From NCBI GenBank assembly GCA_003045065.1, contig PSQJ01000002.1, positions 1 to 64,000 of the forward strand: a stretch of DNA of 64,000 nt, given 5' to 3'. Origin of the DNA: Candidatus Liberibacter europaeus. GTDB lineage: Bacteria; Pseudomonadota; Alphaproteobacteria; Rhizobiales; Rhizobiaceae. Positions 28,924 through 38,554 of the stretch are shown here, piece after piece (position 1 is the stretch's first letter; each line of letters opens with the position of its first letter). Below the pieces are notes generated by a model. That model was not told the origin of the DNA, ran no database searches, and worked only from the letters and a program-made list of their open reading frames with translations. The position numbers and the translations under genes were made by a program.

Positions 28924-30444
28924 ATGTCAAATTACGATAAGAATATAGTGGCTGGCTCAGATAAATTTCAACAGAAAATTATGCATCGTCGTATCGCTCA
29001 TGCTAGGTATAGTTTGGGCATAGACCACCTTTCTAGCTCTGATTTTGATCGAGAAATCATAAACCTACACGTTGAGTCTCTATTTCGTGTTTCTCCGATT
29101 TTACCTCTATTTGTATTGCTTGTTGCTAATATAGGAACTTGGTTTACCCAGGATTCTATGTTGCCTATGTGGTCTCTTGTGACTCTGGCGATATATTCTG
29201 CCAATCTATCATTGGGTCACAAGGTGATTTCTAGTGATATTAAAAATGATAAAGTGCGAATATGGCGTATATTGCTTCTTGTAGGCCAAATCGCAATAGG
29301 ATTATGCTGGACACTTCTGACATTGATTGAACCGGGATCTTGGACACCTGAATATCTGACAATCTATAAAAGTGCTACTCTTCTAATTGCATTGTCCATT
29401 AGTGCATTATCCAATTTTATGCTACCTTATGCTGTTTTTCTATCATTTTTCCCAGTATTGGTAGCGCTTAGTACTCAAGCAGCTATGAGCATGCATGTAC
29501 TGGATATAAGCCTAGCTGGAATGCTTGCGACGGCATTATCTTTTTTCACTTACATAACATATCACTTGTTTAAATCTAATATAAAAATCCTTGCTTTCCA
29601 AGCTGAAAAGGATGACCTTATTGCTGAATTAGAAGTAGCAAAATCTATATCGGATGAGACTAGGAAACGCGCTGAAGAAGCAAATAGTGCAAAATCTCAT
29701 TTTCTTGCTTCAATGTCGCATGAATTCAGAACCCCTCTTAATGCCATCTTGGGATTTTCGGAGGTTATAGAATTAGAGACTATGGGTCCATTAAATAATG
29801 CGATTTATAAGGAATATATAGGAGATATTCATCGTTCTGGACGGCATCTTTTGAATCTAATCAATGAAATATTAGATCTGTCTAGAATTGAAGCGGGTCG
29901 ATATGAGCTTATTGAATCAGCTATATCTCTTGTTAATATTGTTAATGAGTGTATCATCATGTTACAGTTGCGAGCACATGAGAAAAATATTGAAATATTT
30001 CAGCAGCTTGATTCAACTATTTCTTGTGTATGGGCTGATGAAAAAGGTATGAGGCAAGTTGTTCTCAATCTTCTTTCTAATGCTGTGAAGTTTACTTCTC
30101 CTGGCGGCAAGGTTTACGTAAAAGTTGGTTGGACTTCTGGAGAGGGACAATATGTTTCGATAAGAGATAATGGTCCTGGTATTTCTGAAGGAGAAATTCC
30201 AATAGTTTTATCAACTTTTGGGCAAGGTTCTATAGACATTAAAAGTGCTGAACAAGGAGCTGGTCTTGGTCTTCCTATAGTTCAATCTATTCTAGCTAAT
30301 CATGGTGGACAATTTCGGATCAAATCTAAGTTACATGAAGGAGTTGAGGTAATGGCAATACTTCCTAAAACTAGAGTTTTGGATATATTCCCTGAATCTC
30401 CGAAAAAAAAGCAAGATACTACTCAATATAAACGTTATGCATAA
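28924..30444 (+). CDS. PleC/DivJ-like membrane sensor histidine kinase
   Basis: A 506-residue sensor kinase. Residues about 56-215 form about five or six membrane helices with no obvious periplasmic domain; a short coiled linker leads to the HisKA domain with His266 in SMSHEFRTPLNAILGF. The ATPase domain has the N box (NLLSNAVKFT), G1 DNGPGI and G2 GAGLGLPI. The HisKA phrase with GPL and Y-x-EYIGDIHRSGRHLLNLINEILDLS is typical of the alphaproteobacterial PleC/DivJ/PdhS group that acts on DivK. No response regulator is adjacent. Family is firm; the exact orthologue is not. Confidence 0.85.
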   Translation: MSNYDKNIVAGSDKFQQKIMHRRIAHARYSLGIDHLSSSDFDREIINLHVESLFRVSPILPLFVLLVANIGTWFTQDSMLPMWSLVTLAIYSANLSLGHKVISSDIKNDKVRIWRILLLVGQIAIGLCWTLLTLIEPGSWTPEYLTIYKSATLLIALSISALSNFMLPYAVFLSFFPVLVALSTQAAMSMHVLDISLAGMLATALSFFTYITYHLFKSNIKILAFQAEKDDLIAELEVAKSISDETRKRAEEANSAKSHFLASMSHEFRTPLNAILGFSEVIELETMGPLNNAIYKEYIGDIHRSGRHLLNLINEILDLSRIEAGRYELIESAISLVNIVNECIIMLQLRAHEKNIEIFQQLDSTISCVWADEKGMRQVVLNLLSNAVKFTSPGGKVYVKVGWTSGEGQYVSIRDNGPGISEGEIPIVLSTFGQGSIDIKSAEQGAGLGLPIVQSILANHGGQFRIKSKLHEGVEVMAILPKTRVLDIFPESPKKKQDTTQYKRYA

Positions 30445-30877
30445 TGATTGTTAGATTAGTGTTTTCTTGAATTAATTATTAATAATTCCTTAAAATTTTG
30501 CTATTTTACATTATACTTTTTGACAATAGAAAGTTATGCAGTGATTTTGAATTGAAATGATATTTTCTATAAAATTAGCATTATATATAGCTTTACAACT
30601 TCTGATTCTTTGTGATGCTTCTAATAGTATAATTGATTGTGCTCCTTATATTATTAGTTACTATATTATTACATATTTCATTTTTTATGTTGATGTTTAT
30701 AATATAATTAGTATTTAGGAAAATAGAGGGGTGGGTGAATAATGAGTGTAATTTTAGTTTATTATTTATAATTGTTTTATCTAAAAATTCATTTTTGGTT
30801 AGTTGTTTACTTCCATAGGCTCAATTGTTTGATTTTTTTACTATAGAGTTATTTTTTCAGGGGTGTAGTTTTTATAT
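30445..30877. other. AT-rich spacer upstream of the HtrA gene
   Basis: 433 bp without a supported gene. A GGGGTGGG ribosome-binding-like run (about 30727-30734) precedes an ATG that stops after eight codons. Promoter DNA for the downstream protease is expected here. Confidence 0.45.
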
Positions 30878-32323
30878 ATGTTGAAAATTCATATTTCTTT
30901 CGGTCGTATTTTGTCAGTTATAGTGAGTGCATGTGTTGTTTTGAGTGGAATATGTTCTATTTCAGAGGCTAAATCTGTTTCGTCTGCAGACATATCTCCT
31001 GTTGTTAAACGTGTTTCTTCTTCTGTCGTATCTGTGGTAGTGACAAAAAAAGAACCTTCTGCTATGGAGTTTAAAAATTGGCCTGATAATAGTGTTATGA
31101 AAAAATTTTTTAGAATCCATTCTCGTGAATCAGGAGATAATTTTAGAAACAATTATACAGTTGGGTCGGGATTTTTTATTAGCGAGGATGGTTATATTGT
31201 TACCAACAATCATGTTGTTGAGGATGGTGCTAGTTTTACTGTCTTTGTTGAAGACGGGGAATATATGCCGGCAGAATTGATAGGTAGGGATGCTATTACT
31301 GATTTAGCTGTATTGAAAGTGACAAGCAAAAAGAAATTTCGTCCTGTAGAATTTGAAAGTACATATAATATTTTTGTTGGAGAAACGGTTTTCACCATTG
31401 GATCTCCTGCAGGACTTCAAGGAACTGTAAGCTCTGGAATCATATCGTCTTTTAAGCGCGCTGATTTTTCTCGCAATCTAAACGGGAATAGTTTTATACA
31501 AATTGATGCGTCAATTGGTTCTGGTAGTTCTGGTGGTGCATGCTTCAATGTTAAGGGGCGTGTAGTAGGCATGAGTAGTTTTATATACAGTAATCCTTCA
31601 GGACATGGTACTTTTGGGTTTATCATTCAGCCTTCTGTTATCCAACAAGTTGTACCTTACTTGATTAAAAAAGGTAAGGTTGATCGTGGTTGGGCTGGTT
31701 TTTTCGTTCAAGAGTTAACTCAAGAGTTAGCTATACCCCTTGGTTTGAAAGATGTAAATGGCGTGATTATTACCTATGTTTCTAAGGATTCTCCATCAGA
31801 TAAAGTTGGTTTGAAAAGAGGAGATGTTGTTTGTGCAATTAATGGAAAGGTTATAAAGGATGCACAAGATTTTATTTTTAGTGTGAGATCTTATCTTCCT
31901 AAAGATAAAGTTGAATTTTCTTTATGCAGACAGGGGGAAAAACGTTCTGTCTCGTTAGTACTAGAAAATGGTTCTGTATATGCTATGAATTTGGATCCAA
32001 AAATATTACAAAAAAGCGAAAAAATATTGGGATTAACATTGCAGAATGTTGTTTATGAAGACAAAAAGATGGTAAGAATTGTTGATTTAAAACCAAATTC
32101 GGAAGCCGAAATGAAAGGGATTGAGATAGGAATGTATATCAATTCCATTAATGGTGCTCAGGTTTATTCTGTGGATGATGTTAAAAATCTTCTAAATGAA
32201 TCAAAAGCAAAAAATAATCATTCTGTAGTTTTACTTGTGCAAAATAATCCGGATATTAATAATACTTTGTATAATAGCTCTTTGCGTAGGGATTGGTTTA
32301 TTCCATTAAATTTGGTTGATTAA
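30878..32323 (+). CDS. HtrA/DegP-type periplasmic serine protease
   Basis: Envelope quality-control protease/chaperone, 481 residues. Signal peptide of about 31 residues (ends SEA). Trypsin-like domain with His112 (TNNHVVED), Asp142 (AITDLAVLKV) and Ser218, then two PDZ domains (about 265-360 and 385-470). The catalytic serine motif reads GSSGG rather than the usual GNSGG, and the preceding residues are IGS instead of INP. The triad is present, so activity is likely. The order of signal, protease and two PDZ domains fits DegP/DegQ; I cannot tell which. Confidence 0.9.
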   Translation: MLKIHISFGRILSVIVSACVVLSGICSISEAKSVSSADISPVVKRVSSSVVSVVVTKKEPSAMEFKNWPDNSVMKKFFRIHSRESGDNFRNNYTVGSGFFISEDGYIVTNNHVVEDGASFTVFVEDGEYMPAELIGRDAITDLAVLKVTSKKKFRPVEFESTYNIFVGETVFTIGSPAGLQGTVSSGIISSFKRADFSRNLNGNSFIQIDASIGSGSSGGACFNVKGRVVGMSSFIYSNPSGHGTFGFIIQPSVIQQVVPYLIKKGKVDRGWAGFFVQELTQELAIPLGLKDVNGVIITYVSKDSPSDKVGLKRGDVVCAINGKVIKDAQDFIFSVRSYLPKDKVEFSLCRQGEKRSVSLVLENGSVYAMNLDPKILQKSEKILGLTLQNVVYEDKKMVRIVDLKPNSEAEMKGIEIGMYINSINGAQVYSVDDVKNLLNESKAKNNHSVVLLVQNNPDINNTLYNSSLRRDWFIPLNLVD

Positions 32324-32419
32324 TATTGGTTTATACAATCTTTTTTAAGATAATTATTATCTCGGGAAAATAAGCTATTAACTTTTGTTGATGTAATCCT
32401 AGATGTATTCTATTTGGAT

Positions 32420-32719
32420 TTATGTCTTTATAATATTTTGTTTTATGTTCCCGATATGTATTAATACAGGGATTGTGCTTTCTCTAGATGAGATGTTAAT
32501 GTTTAAATTTGTTCTTGGCTGACTTATTCTCCATGCGCGAGAATTATATGTCATCCAAGATTCTATGAATTCTCTTGTTATTGATTTTATTGTTTGTTTG
32601 CGATTAGACATGATAGCGTGAAGTGCTATTTCGTGGAAAATTTGCGCCATAGGTCTCAATTTGCTCGCTTTTTTATTTTCATTTATAAAATTTTCTAGAA
32701 AGTAATTTTCGAGTTTCAT
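32420..32719 (-). CDS. Small hypothetical protein
   Basis: 99 residues from the ATG at 32719, which has AGGGA 6 nt upstream; an upstream ATG at 32773 lacks such a site. The product is basic and mixed helical, without signal peptide or membrane segment, and ends in a Thr. I do not recognise the family. It is convergent with the HtrA gene and downstream of the carboxypeptidase gene on the same strand, 315 bp away. It may be a Liberibacter-specific gene or the remains of a longer one. Confidence 0.5.
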   Translation of the reverse strand: MKLENYFLENFINENKKASKLRPMAQIFHEIALHAIMSNRKQTIKSITREFIESWMTYNSRAWRISQPRTNLNINISSRESTIPVLIHIGNIKQNIIKT

Positions 32720-33034
32720 AGATATCCCTGTATACTTTTTAAAAATCAAAACAGTTTCGCTTACGATAAACAAAGACTGTGAAAATAGAGTAAAAAATTT
32801 TTGAATATTACGATCGTACTTTTTATAAACAACAAGTTATTTTGTTAATTATTTAATATCTATAAGGTGTAAGGTAATGTTTTGTGTATTAGGAAATGTT
32901 GCAATTAACACATTGATTGGATGTAAGGAATTTGCACGCAATCACAATGAAACTAAGGTAATATAATTTACTTTTTTAAATGCTATTATTGAATATGGCT
33001 AAATATTGATTCACAAAATTTTTTGATTTATTTT
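32720..33034. other. Spacer between the small hypothetical gene and the carboxypeptidase gene
   Basis: 315 bp. On the plus strand AAGGTGTAAGGT precedes an ATG at 32877 opening a 29-residue frame (to 32966) beginning MFCVLGNVAINT. It has no recognisable family. Nothing else is seen. Confidence 0.4.
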
Positions 33035-34105
33035 TTATATGGTAGTATCTTTGGTTGGTTTTGGGATCGACATTAATCTTATCTGTGGAATCAAGTTATT
33101 ATGTTTTTTGGGAAGATTTGATGAGATTTTTTTGTGGGTTTCAGCTTTTTTTCTTTCTAGAATAAAATGTTTTAGTTGTAGCATTTTATTATGTGAGTGG
33201 CGTGATTGGGAGTTATTTTTAAAATTTTTATTAGCTCGCTTACGTTTTTTGTTTATAAATGAAGAAATGAGATCTAGTGTTTTTTGATCTCTTGTTTGAC
33301 TAGTGGGCATTCCCATTACAACTACAATTGCTGATTTATCATTAGATCTTAAGGAAGCAACTATGTTGAATCCTGATTCTTGCGTATATCCAGTTTTAAT
33401 TCCGTCTATACCCGTTTTTTTATTTATCAACTTATTATGATTTAAGATTATTTTATTTCTATATCGGAATTGGGTTAATGAAAAATATTTATAGTACTGA
33501 GGAAATTGTTTGCGGAGCTGTATTCCGAGTATTGCTTGATCATGTGCTGTAGTAACTTGTTTATTATTGTGCAGCCCGCTAGAATTCTTATAAACGGTTT
33601 TATTCATTCCAAGCGATTTAGCTTTAATAGACATGAGATTTGCAAATTTTTTCTCTGAACCGCTGATAAATTCTCCGAAAGCTACAGAAACATCATTTGC
33701 AGAACGTGTAATTAGGGCTAGAATTCCTTGCTCTACCGTAAAATAGGCGTTTTCTTTTAAATAAAGCTTTGAAGGGGATTGCATTACGGCTTTTTGGGAT
33801 ACTATAACCTTAGTATCTAGTTGAATTTTTTTTGATTGTAAATGTTCGAAAATGATGTATAAGGTCATCATTTTTGTAAGAGATGCAGGATATCTTTTCT
33901 TATGTTGTTCAAATCCATAAACTGTTTTATTATTTTGTACATCAATAACTATACTTGAATATGATGCTTTAGCATGTAATTTTGTCGTTGTCCCAGCGAT
34001 TATTATGCTAACTAGAAGAGATATTTTTAACAATATTCTTGTTGATTTTTGTAGCAAGATATATCCATAGTTGATATCATTTTCCAAAAAGTATTTTTTC
34101 CTCAA
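33035..34105 (-). CDS. D-alanyl-D-alanine carboxypeptidase (PBP5/6-like, S11)
   Basis: Removes the terminal D-Ala from peptidoglycan pentapeptides in the periplasm. All three active-site motifs are present: SLTK (Ser75-Lys78), SAN (135-137) and KTG (237-239). A signal segment lies about residues 23-45 (ends LHA). There is no Met codon before residue 79, so a TTG or other start is used. The TTG at 34105 overlaps a GAGGA site, and a TTG six codons on (34087) fits that site about as well, so the exact start is open. The C-terminus is basic and lacks a clear PBP5 C-terminal domain. Confidence 0.9.
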   Translation of the reverse strand: MRKKYFLENDINYGYILLQKSTRILLKISLLVSIIIAGTTTKLHAKASYSSIVIDVQNNKTVYGFEQHKKRYPASLTKMMTLYIIFEHLQSKKIQLDTKVIVSQKAVMQSPSKLYLKENAYFTVEQGILALITRSANDVSVAFGEFISGSEKKFANLMSIKAKSLGMNKTVYKNSSGLHNNKQVTTAHDQAILGIQLRKQFPQYYKYFSLTQFRYRNKIILNHNKLINKKTGIDGIKTGYTQESGFNIVASLRSNDKSAIVVVMGMPTSQTRDQKTLDLISSFINKKRKRANKNFKNNSQSRHSHNKMLQLKHFILERKKAETHKKISSNLPKKHNNLIPQIRLMSIPKPTKDTTI

Positions 34106-34462
34106 AAGTTATCGCTTCTTTTTGCAACATGTATTAGTTATATTACTCTAGTAAAATGATAGATTAATTATCAGTCACAAAGTAATTAGTGATAATTAGA
34201 TCGTTAATATATACATAAATTATCTTATTATTCATATGAATTACAGTCATTATAATTAATATCAACTTATTTTAGATATCATAGTGTTTATGTAAAATTA
34301 TTCTGATAACTGTTTTGTTAACGAATTATTAAAATTTTATATTCATAAGTTATGTATTCTGACAGCTACATAGGAAATACTTCCTTTCGCATATTTAAAT
34401 GTGTTGAAGTTATACCACCGGTATACTACGAATTATTTTTTTATATTTAGAAAGGATACAAA
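34106..34462. other. Divergent promoter region carboxypeptidase/mscL
   Basis: 357 bp of AT-rich DNA. At 34411-34425 a perfect 6-3-6 palindrome, TATACC-ACC-GGTATA, stands about 37 bp before the mscL start and could be an operator. No gene is seen. Confidence 0.45.
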
Positions 34463-34882
34463 ATGTTTAACCTTACATCTATAATAAGCGACTTCAAACA
34501 ATTTATTGCTCGGGGTAATGTGATAGATCTCTCAGTTGGAATCATCATGGGCAATGCTTTTGGTCGTATAGTTCAATCTCTTGTGGAAGATATTATTATG
34601 CCATTGGTAGTTCTTGTTATGGGAGGGGGAGCTGATTTTTCTGGCTATTTTTTACCACTAAGTTCAAATATTAACACATCTGTCATATCAGAAGCACGTA
34701 AGCAAGGGGCAGTATTTGCTTATGGTAATTTTATTAGTGTGTTTGTGAATTTCTTCATTTTAGCAAGTGTTGTTTTCTTTCTAATAAAATTTGTTAGTAC
34801 GTTGACTAATAAAAAATTTTCAAGCAAGTCATCCGAGGTACAACTTCTTACTGAAATTCGTGATTTATTGAAAAATCGTTAA
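34463..34882 (+). CDS. mscL: Large-conductance mechanosensitive channel
   Basis: Emergency release channel that opens under membrane tension, 139 residues. Amphipathic N-helix (FKQFIARGNVIDLSVG), first pore helix GIIMGNAFGRIV, periplasmic loop, second helix (GNFISVFVNFFILASVVFFLI), and a C-terminal helix ending LLTEIRDLLKN. AAAGGA precedes the ATG by about 7 nt. Single-gene unit. Confidence 0.96.
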   Translation: MFNLTSIISDFKQFIARGNVIDLSVGIIMGNAFGRIVQSLVEDIIMPLVVLVMGGGADFSGYFLPLSSNINTSVISEARKQGAVFAYGNFISVFVNFFILASVVFFLIKFVSTLTNKKFSSKSSEVQLLTEIRDLLKNR

Positions 34883-35633
34883 GTAATTTGGAATAATTTT
34901 CTACTTATTGAAGTTATTTTGTCAAATATTTTGGGTATTTTTATGTCTCAATAGAGGTATCTTTCTATTTCTTAAAACATGGAGAGGCGTTTTAGTAGAA
35001 TATTTTTTTGAAAAAATTTTATGATCACACTAATTTTTGTATTGTTTATAGCTGTAATTAGTCATTTATTTATAGAATGTTGAGTATAATATAATGTTGT
35101 GTGCAAATTAATAATTTTATTGAAATAATTGGGATATAAAAGTGCGCTAGTAAATTATACTTATGCTATAAATATTATAAGATAAGTTTATTTAATTTTA
35201 ATAAAATTATTGATATTTTAAAACTCTATTTTTTTATATTTATATTAGTATTTACAATGTTGTTCTTGGTTATTATATATAATTAATAATATTAATAGCA
35301 TTTTTTACTATTGTAAATCAGTGTTTTTTATGGAAAATACATCATTTATACTGTTTATATAATGTATATTATGATTTAATGATGTGCATATAAGTACATT
35401 TTTATAATAGTACTAATTTTATCAGAACTTAGTATAGTAATTAAAATATCTTATGAATCATTTTGCTTTTTCGTTGGTGAGAAATATTACTTCTCAATAT
35501 ATTTTCTTATACTGATAGCTAAAATATTAAAAATAAAGTTGTATTTTTACTGCAAATAGGTATTTTTTCCTTACAAACACCATAAAAATTATATATGTTT
35601 TTTTACTGGGGGGACAGTTCTATATTGTGGTGT
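34883..35633. other. Long AT-rich spacer before fliF
   Basis: About 750 bp with no supported frame. Stop codons are dense in all frames. It precedes the flagellar motif at 35634 and a G-run (35608-35613). Confidence 0.5.
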
Positions 35634-35647
35634 AACTTTCGCACAAG
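35634..35647 (+). promoter_or_regulatory. Flagellar upstream motif, fliF copy
   Basis: AACTTTCGCACAAG, 58 bp before the fliF start. Fits the N-A-S-Y-Y-Y-Y-R-CACAAG pattern shared with copies upstream of motA, flgF and flgB. Probable regulator site or promoter element for flagellar genes. Confidence 0.55.
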
Positions 35648-35705
35648 CTTTGACAAATAGAGATCACACTTAGTGTTTATACCATTTTAATTTCAGCGGG
35701 AAAAA

Positions 35706-37397
35706 GTGGTTATTATAGATAGATTGTTACAGTTTTTTAGAAATATTGCGTCTTTAGGGCGAGGTAGATTAATTATTTTATCTTCGGTAATTGTTGGTTC
35801 TATTTTATTGATTTTTATTGCAAGATTTTTTGTAAGTAACCCGACATATGAAAGTCTTTATGCAAAGCTAGAAGTTTCTGATGTTAATAGGATATCTATG
35901 GCTTTATCTGAAGATAATATAGATTTTCGCATTGCTGATAATGGTTCTAGTATTTTGGTTCCATCTAATTTAGTTAGTAAGGCTCGTCTTCGTCTTGCGT
36001 CTAAAGGTTTGCCTAATAGCTCTAATAATTCTGGTTATGAACTTTTTGATAAAGTTAATTCTTTTGGTCTTACCTCATTTATGCAAGAAGTGACACGGGT
36101 ACGTGCTCTGGAAGGAGAAATATCTCGTACTATTCAATCTATTTCTGGTATTGTTGCTGCTCGTGTACATATTGTGATGCCTGAGATAGGGAGTTTTCGG
36201 CGAGTTGGTACTAAGCCTACAGCTTCGGTAATGGTTAGATCCATAAATACTTCTGTCTATAAATCAGCCGAAGCAATTCGTTATCTTATTGCTTCTGCGG
36301 TTCCTGGTCTTGATACTAAAGATGTAATAGTTCTCGACTCTACAGGTAAATTATTGGTTGCGGACAATGATGTAGAGCAAAATACATTTGGCAAATCGTT
36401 AGGAATAGCACAAGCCGTCCAGCATGAAATTGAGATGAGTATTAATAAAGCTCTAGGGCCTTTTTTGGGGATAGATAATTTTCGATCTGCAGTGATTGCT
36501 GAGCTGAATACTGATACACAACAAATCAAAGAAACAGTTTATGATCCTGATTCTAGGGTTGAACGCTCTGTTCGTCTCTCTAAAGATATTCAGAGATCAG
36601 AAAGTGTTCAGCAAGATTCTGCTGTTAGTGTTGAACAAAACATGCCACATGTTGCTGATAAAACAACACAGTTGCCGCATTCTAGAGATAATTCTGATAA
36701 AAAAGAAGAACAAAGTAATTATGAGATTAATACAAAAAGTATTTCTACAAATCATAATAACTATAAATTAGAGCGTTTATCTATTGCTGTTGTTGTTAAT
36801 AGAGGTCGTCTTTTAGATATTCTTGGTGAGTCTGCTGACAAAAATAAGATTGATAACTATCTATCTGAAATAAATCGTATTGCTGCTGCTGCTGCTGGTA
36901 TTAACTCTACACGTGGAGATACTATAACTATAACATCTATGGATTTTTTAGACAACCAACTGTTAGATTCAAGTTCTTTACATATAGGTTTTATGGATAT
37001 TTTATCTCGTAATTTTTCGATTATTATTAATGCTATACTTTTCTTAGTAATAATATTGTGTGTCTTTCTATTTGGTGCACATTCAATGCGATGGTTGAAT
37101 AATATTAGCGTTACAAGCAAAAGAGAGTTGGATGATAAATCAAATTTTGATGTACCAGTGACCTCAAGTGCTAGTGAAGATTTTTTTTTAGAAGATGGTG
37201 ATGAGTTGAATTCTACAGAGAAGGAGCTATTTGCATATAGGAATAATTTTGCATCTAATATTAACAATTACATTAGTGAAAAACTTGATCGTCGACTCTT
37301 GCATATGATCGAAATTAATGAAGAACGTTTTGCGAACATTATCAGAAAATGGGCTAGATCTGAAGTAGATGACAGATATACTAACCATATTGGTTAG
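35706..37397 (+). CDS. fliF: Flagellar M-ring protein FliF
   Basis: Forms the MS-ring, the base on which the flagellar rotor and export gate assemble. The 563-residue protein has a first membrane helix (about 20-42), the ring-building domains with YESLYAKLEVSD, the IARTIQSI-like ALEGEISRTIQSI and VIVLDSTGKLL, a variable Ser/Asn-rich periplasmic part (about 290-350), a second membrane helix (about 437-457), and a C-terminal FliG-binding tail. Start is GTG with CGGG 5-8 nt upstream. Confidence 0.95.
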   Translation: MVIIDRLLQFFRNIASLGRGRLIILSSVIVGSILLIFIARFFVSNPTYESLYAKLEVSDVNRISMALSEDNIDFRIADNGSSILVPSNLVSKARLRLASKGLPNSSNNSGYELFDKVNSFGLTSFMQEVTRVRALEGEISRTIQSISGIVAARVHIVMPEIGSFRRVGTKPTASVMVRSINTSVYKSAEAIRYLIASAVPGLDTKDVIVLDSTGKLLVADNDVEQNTFGKSLGIAQAVQHEIEMSINKALGPFLGIDNFRSAVIAELNTDTQQIKETVYDPDSRVERSVRLSKDIQRSESVQQDSAVSVEQNMPHVADKTTQLPHSRDNSDKKEEQSNYEINTKSISTNHNNYKLERLSIAVVVNRGRLLDILGESADKNKIDNYLSEINRIAAAAAGINSTRGDTITITSMDFLDNQLLDSSSLHIGFMDILSRNFSIIINAILFLVIILCVFLFGAHSMRWLNNISVTSKRELDDKSNFDVPVTSSASEDFFLEDGDELNSTEKELFAYRNNFASNINNYISEKLDRRLLHMIEINEERFANIIRKWARSEVDDRYTNHIG

Positions 37398-37766
37398 CAT
37401 GATTATTATTGTATTGATTTATAATTAGACATTATGAGGAAAATTCAGTAAACATTGTATTATTTTATAATAAAGTTATTTGTTGACTATTTAAAAACGC
37501 TTTGAAAAATTGTATTATAGCTATTATTGATATTTTTTATTTATTTTTTGAGTAGGTTTACTGTTATTTTATTAGATATTATGAATTATTTTTTTTTATA
37601 ATTTGATTTATTGGCAATTTTGATGTGTTTTACATTGTTTCAGTAAGCAGTAATATTTTCATGTATTAAATGAGGATTATGAATTGTCTTCATATGAAAC
37701 ATATGGTTAAAACATTTTCTTTTGTTAATACTAAACAACATTATACCTTTGAAGGTAATTTGCATC
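37398..37766. other. Spacer between fliF and visN
   Basis: 369 bp without a gene. No CACAAG-type motif was found here, which fits visN being above the other flagellar genes in the hierarchy. A TTG at 37722 is in frame with visN but has no ribosome-binding site. Confidence 0.5.
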
Positions 37767-38507
37767 ATGAATTTCAACATGCAACAAGTGGATATTAGTG
37801 TAATTAGCGAAGACGAACAGCGTACGTCTTTTGTAGCACATCTTCCAACAAGAAGTGATTTATTAGCTCGCATGATTCCTTTGGACTGTACAGTTTCTTG
37901 GAACATGAGAATGTATGCTCTTATTGAATATGTAGGGGCAAGTCATTTTTTATTGGTGCGCTGGGATCTTTTTCAAGAGCAGAAATTGGATTCTATAGTT
38001 AGTTCTGATTGGCCATTTGATTTAGTTAGATGTATGGCATGTAATGATAAAGACAAATGTTATAATATTATGCAACGTCCAGCAGAATTATTTTGCCCTG
38101 TTTTTCATACTATTCCAGACAATGTAAATCTTCCATCCGGCATTGATAATCGTTATTGCGCTCTTACATTTGATGTAGGTCGTATACGTATTGGATTGAT
38201 GTTGTTGTTTCCAAAGGGGCGAATTATTCTTCAAGATCGATTATGGGAAATTGGTTTATTAGCATCTTATCAGGCTAATATATTTAAAAATTATGATGTT
38301 GGTTTTGGCAAAGATTTTGAATTAACTGGTCGCGAAGTTGAATGTTTGACGTGGATTTCGGAGGGTAAAACTAGTGATGAAATAGCGGTCATACTCGGCA
38401 TATCCCGTAATACGGTTAATAATTATATCGCTAGTATTATGCGTAAAACCGCTACGAAAACTAGATCAGGTGCAATAGCTTATGCCGTTCGTAATAATAT
38501 AGTTTAG
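37767..38507 (+). CDS. visN: Flagellar master regulator VisN (LuxR family)
   Basis: 246-residue transcription factor with an N-terminal sensory domain and a C-terminal LuxR/GerE helix-turn-helix (LTGREVECLTWISEGKTSDE and SRNTVNNYI). In Sinorhizobium VisN and VisR form a heterodimer at the top of the motility cascade and lie between fliF and flhB, exactly as here. The ATG at 37767 follows GAAGGT by about 10 nt. Assigned from position and domain layout. Confidence 0.88.
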   Translation: MNFNMQQVDISVISEDEQRTSFVAHLPTRSDLLARMIPLDCTVSWNMRMYALIEYVGASHFLLVRWDLFQEQKLDSIVSSDWPFDLVRCMACNDKDKCYNIMQRPAELFCPVFHTIPDNVNLPSGIDNRYCALTFDVGRIRIGLMLLFPKGRIILQDRLWEIGLLASYQANIFKNYDVGFGKDFELTGREVECLTWISEGKTSDEIAVILGISRNTVNNYIASIMRKTATKTRSGAIAYAVRNNIV

Positions 38508-38554
38508 ATTAATTTATAGTTATTAAATAATTAAATCATTTTGAGGTAATAATT

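Noticed and set aside
32877..32966. 29-residue plus-strand frame with upstream purine run
   Set aside because: Too short and without family; kept only as a note in the spacer entry.
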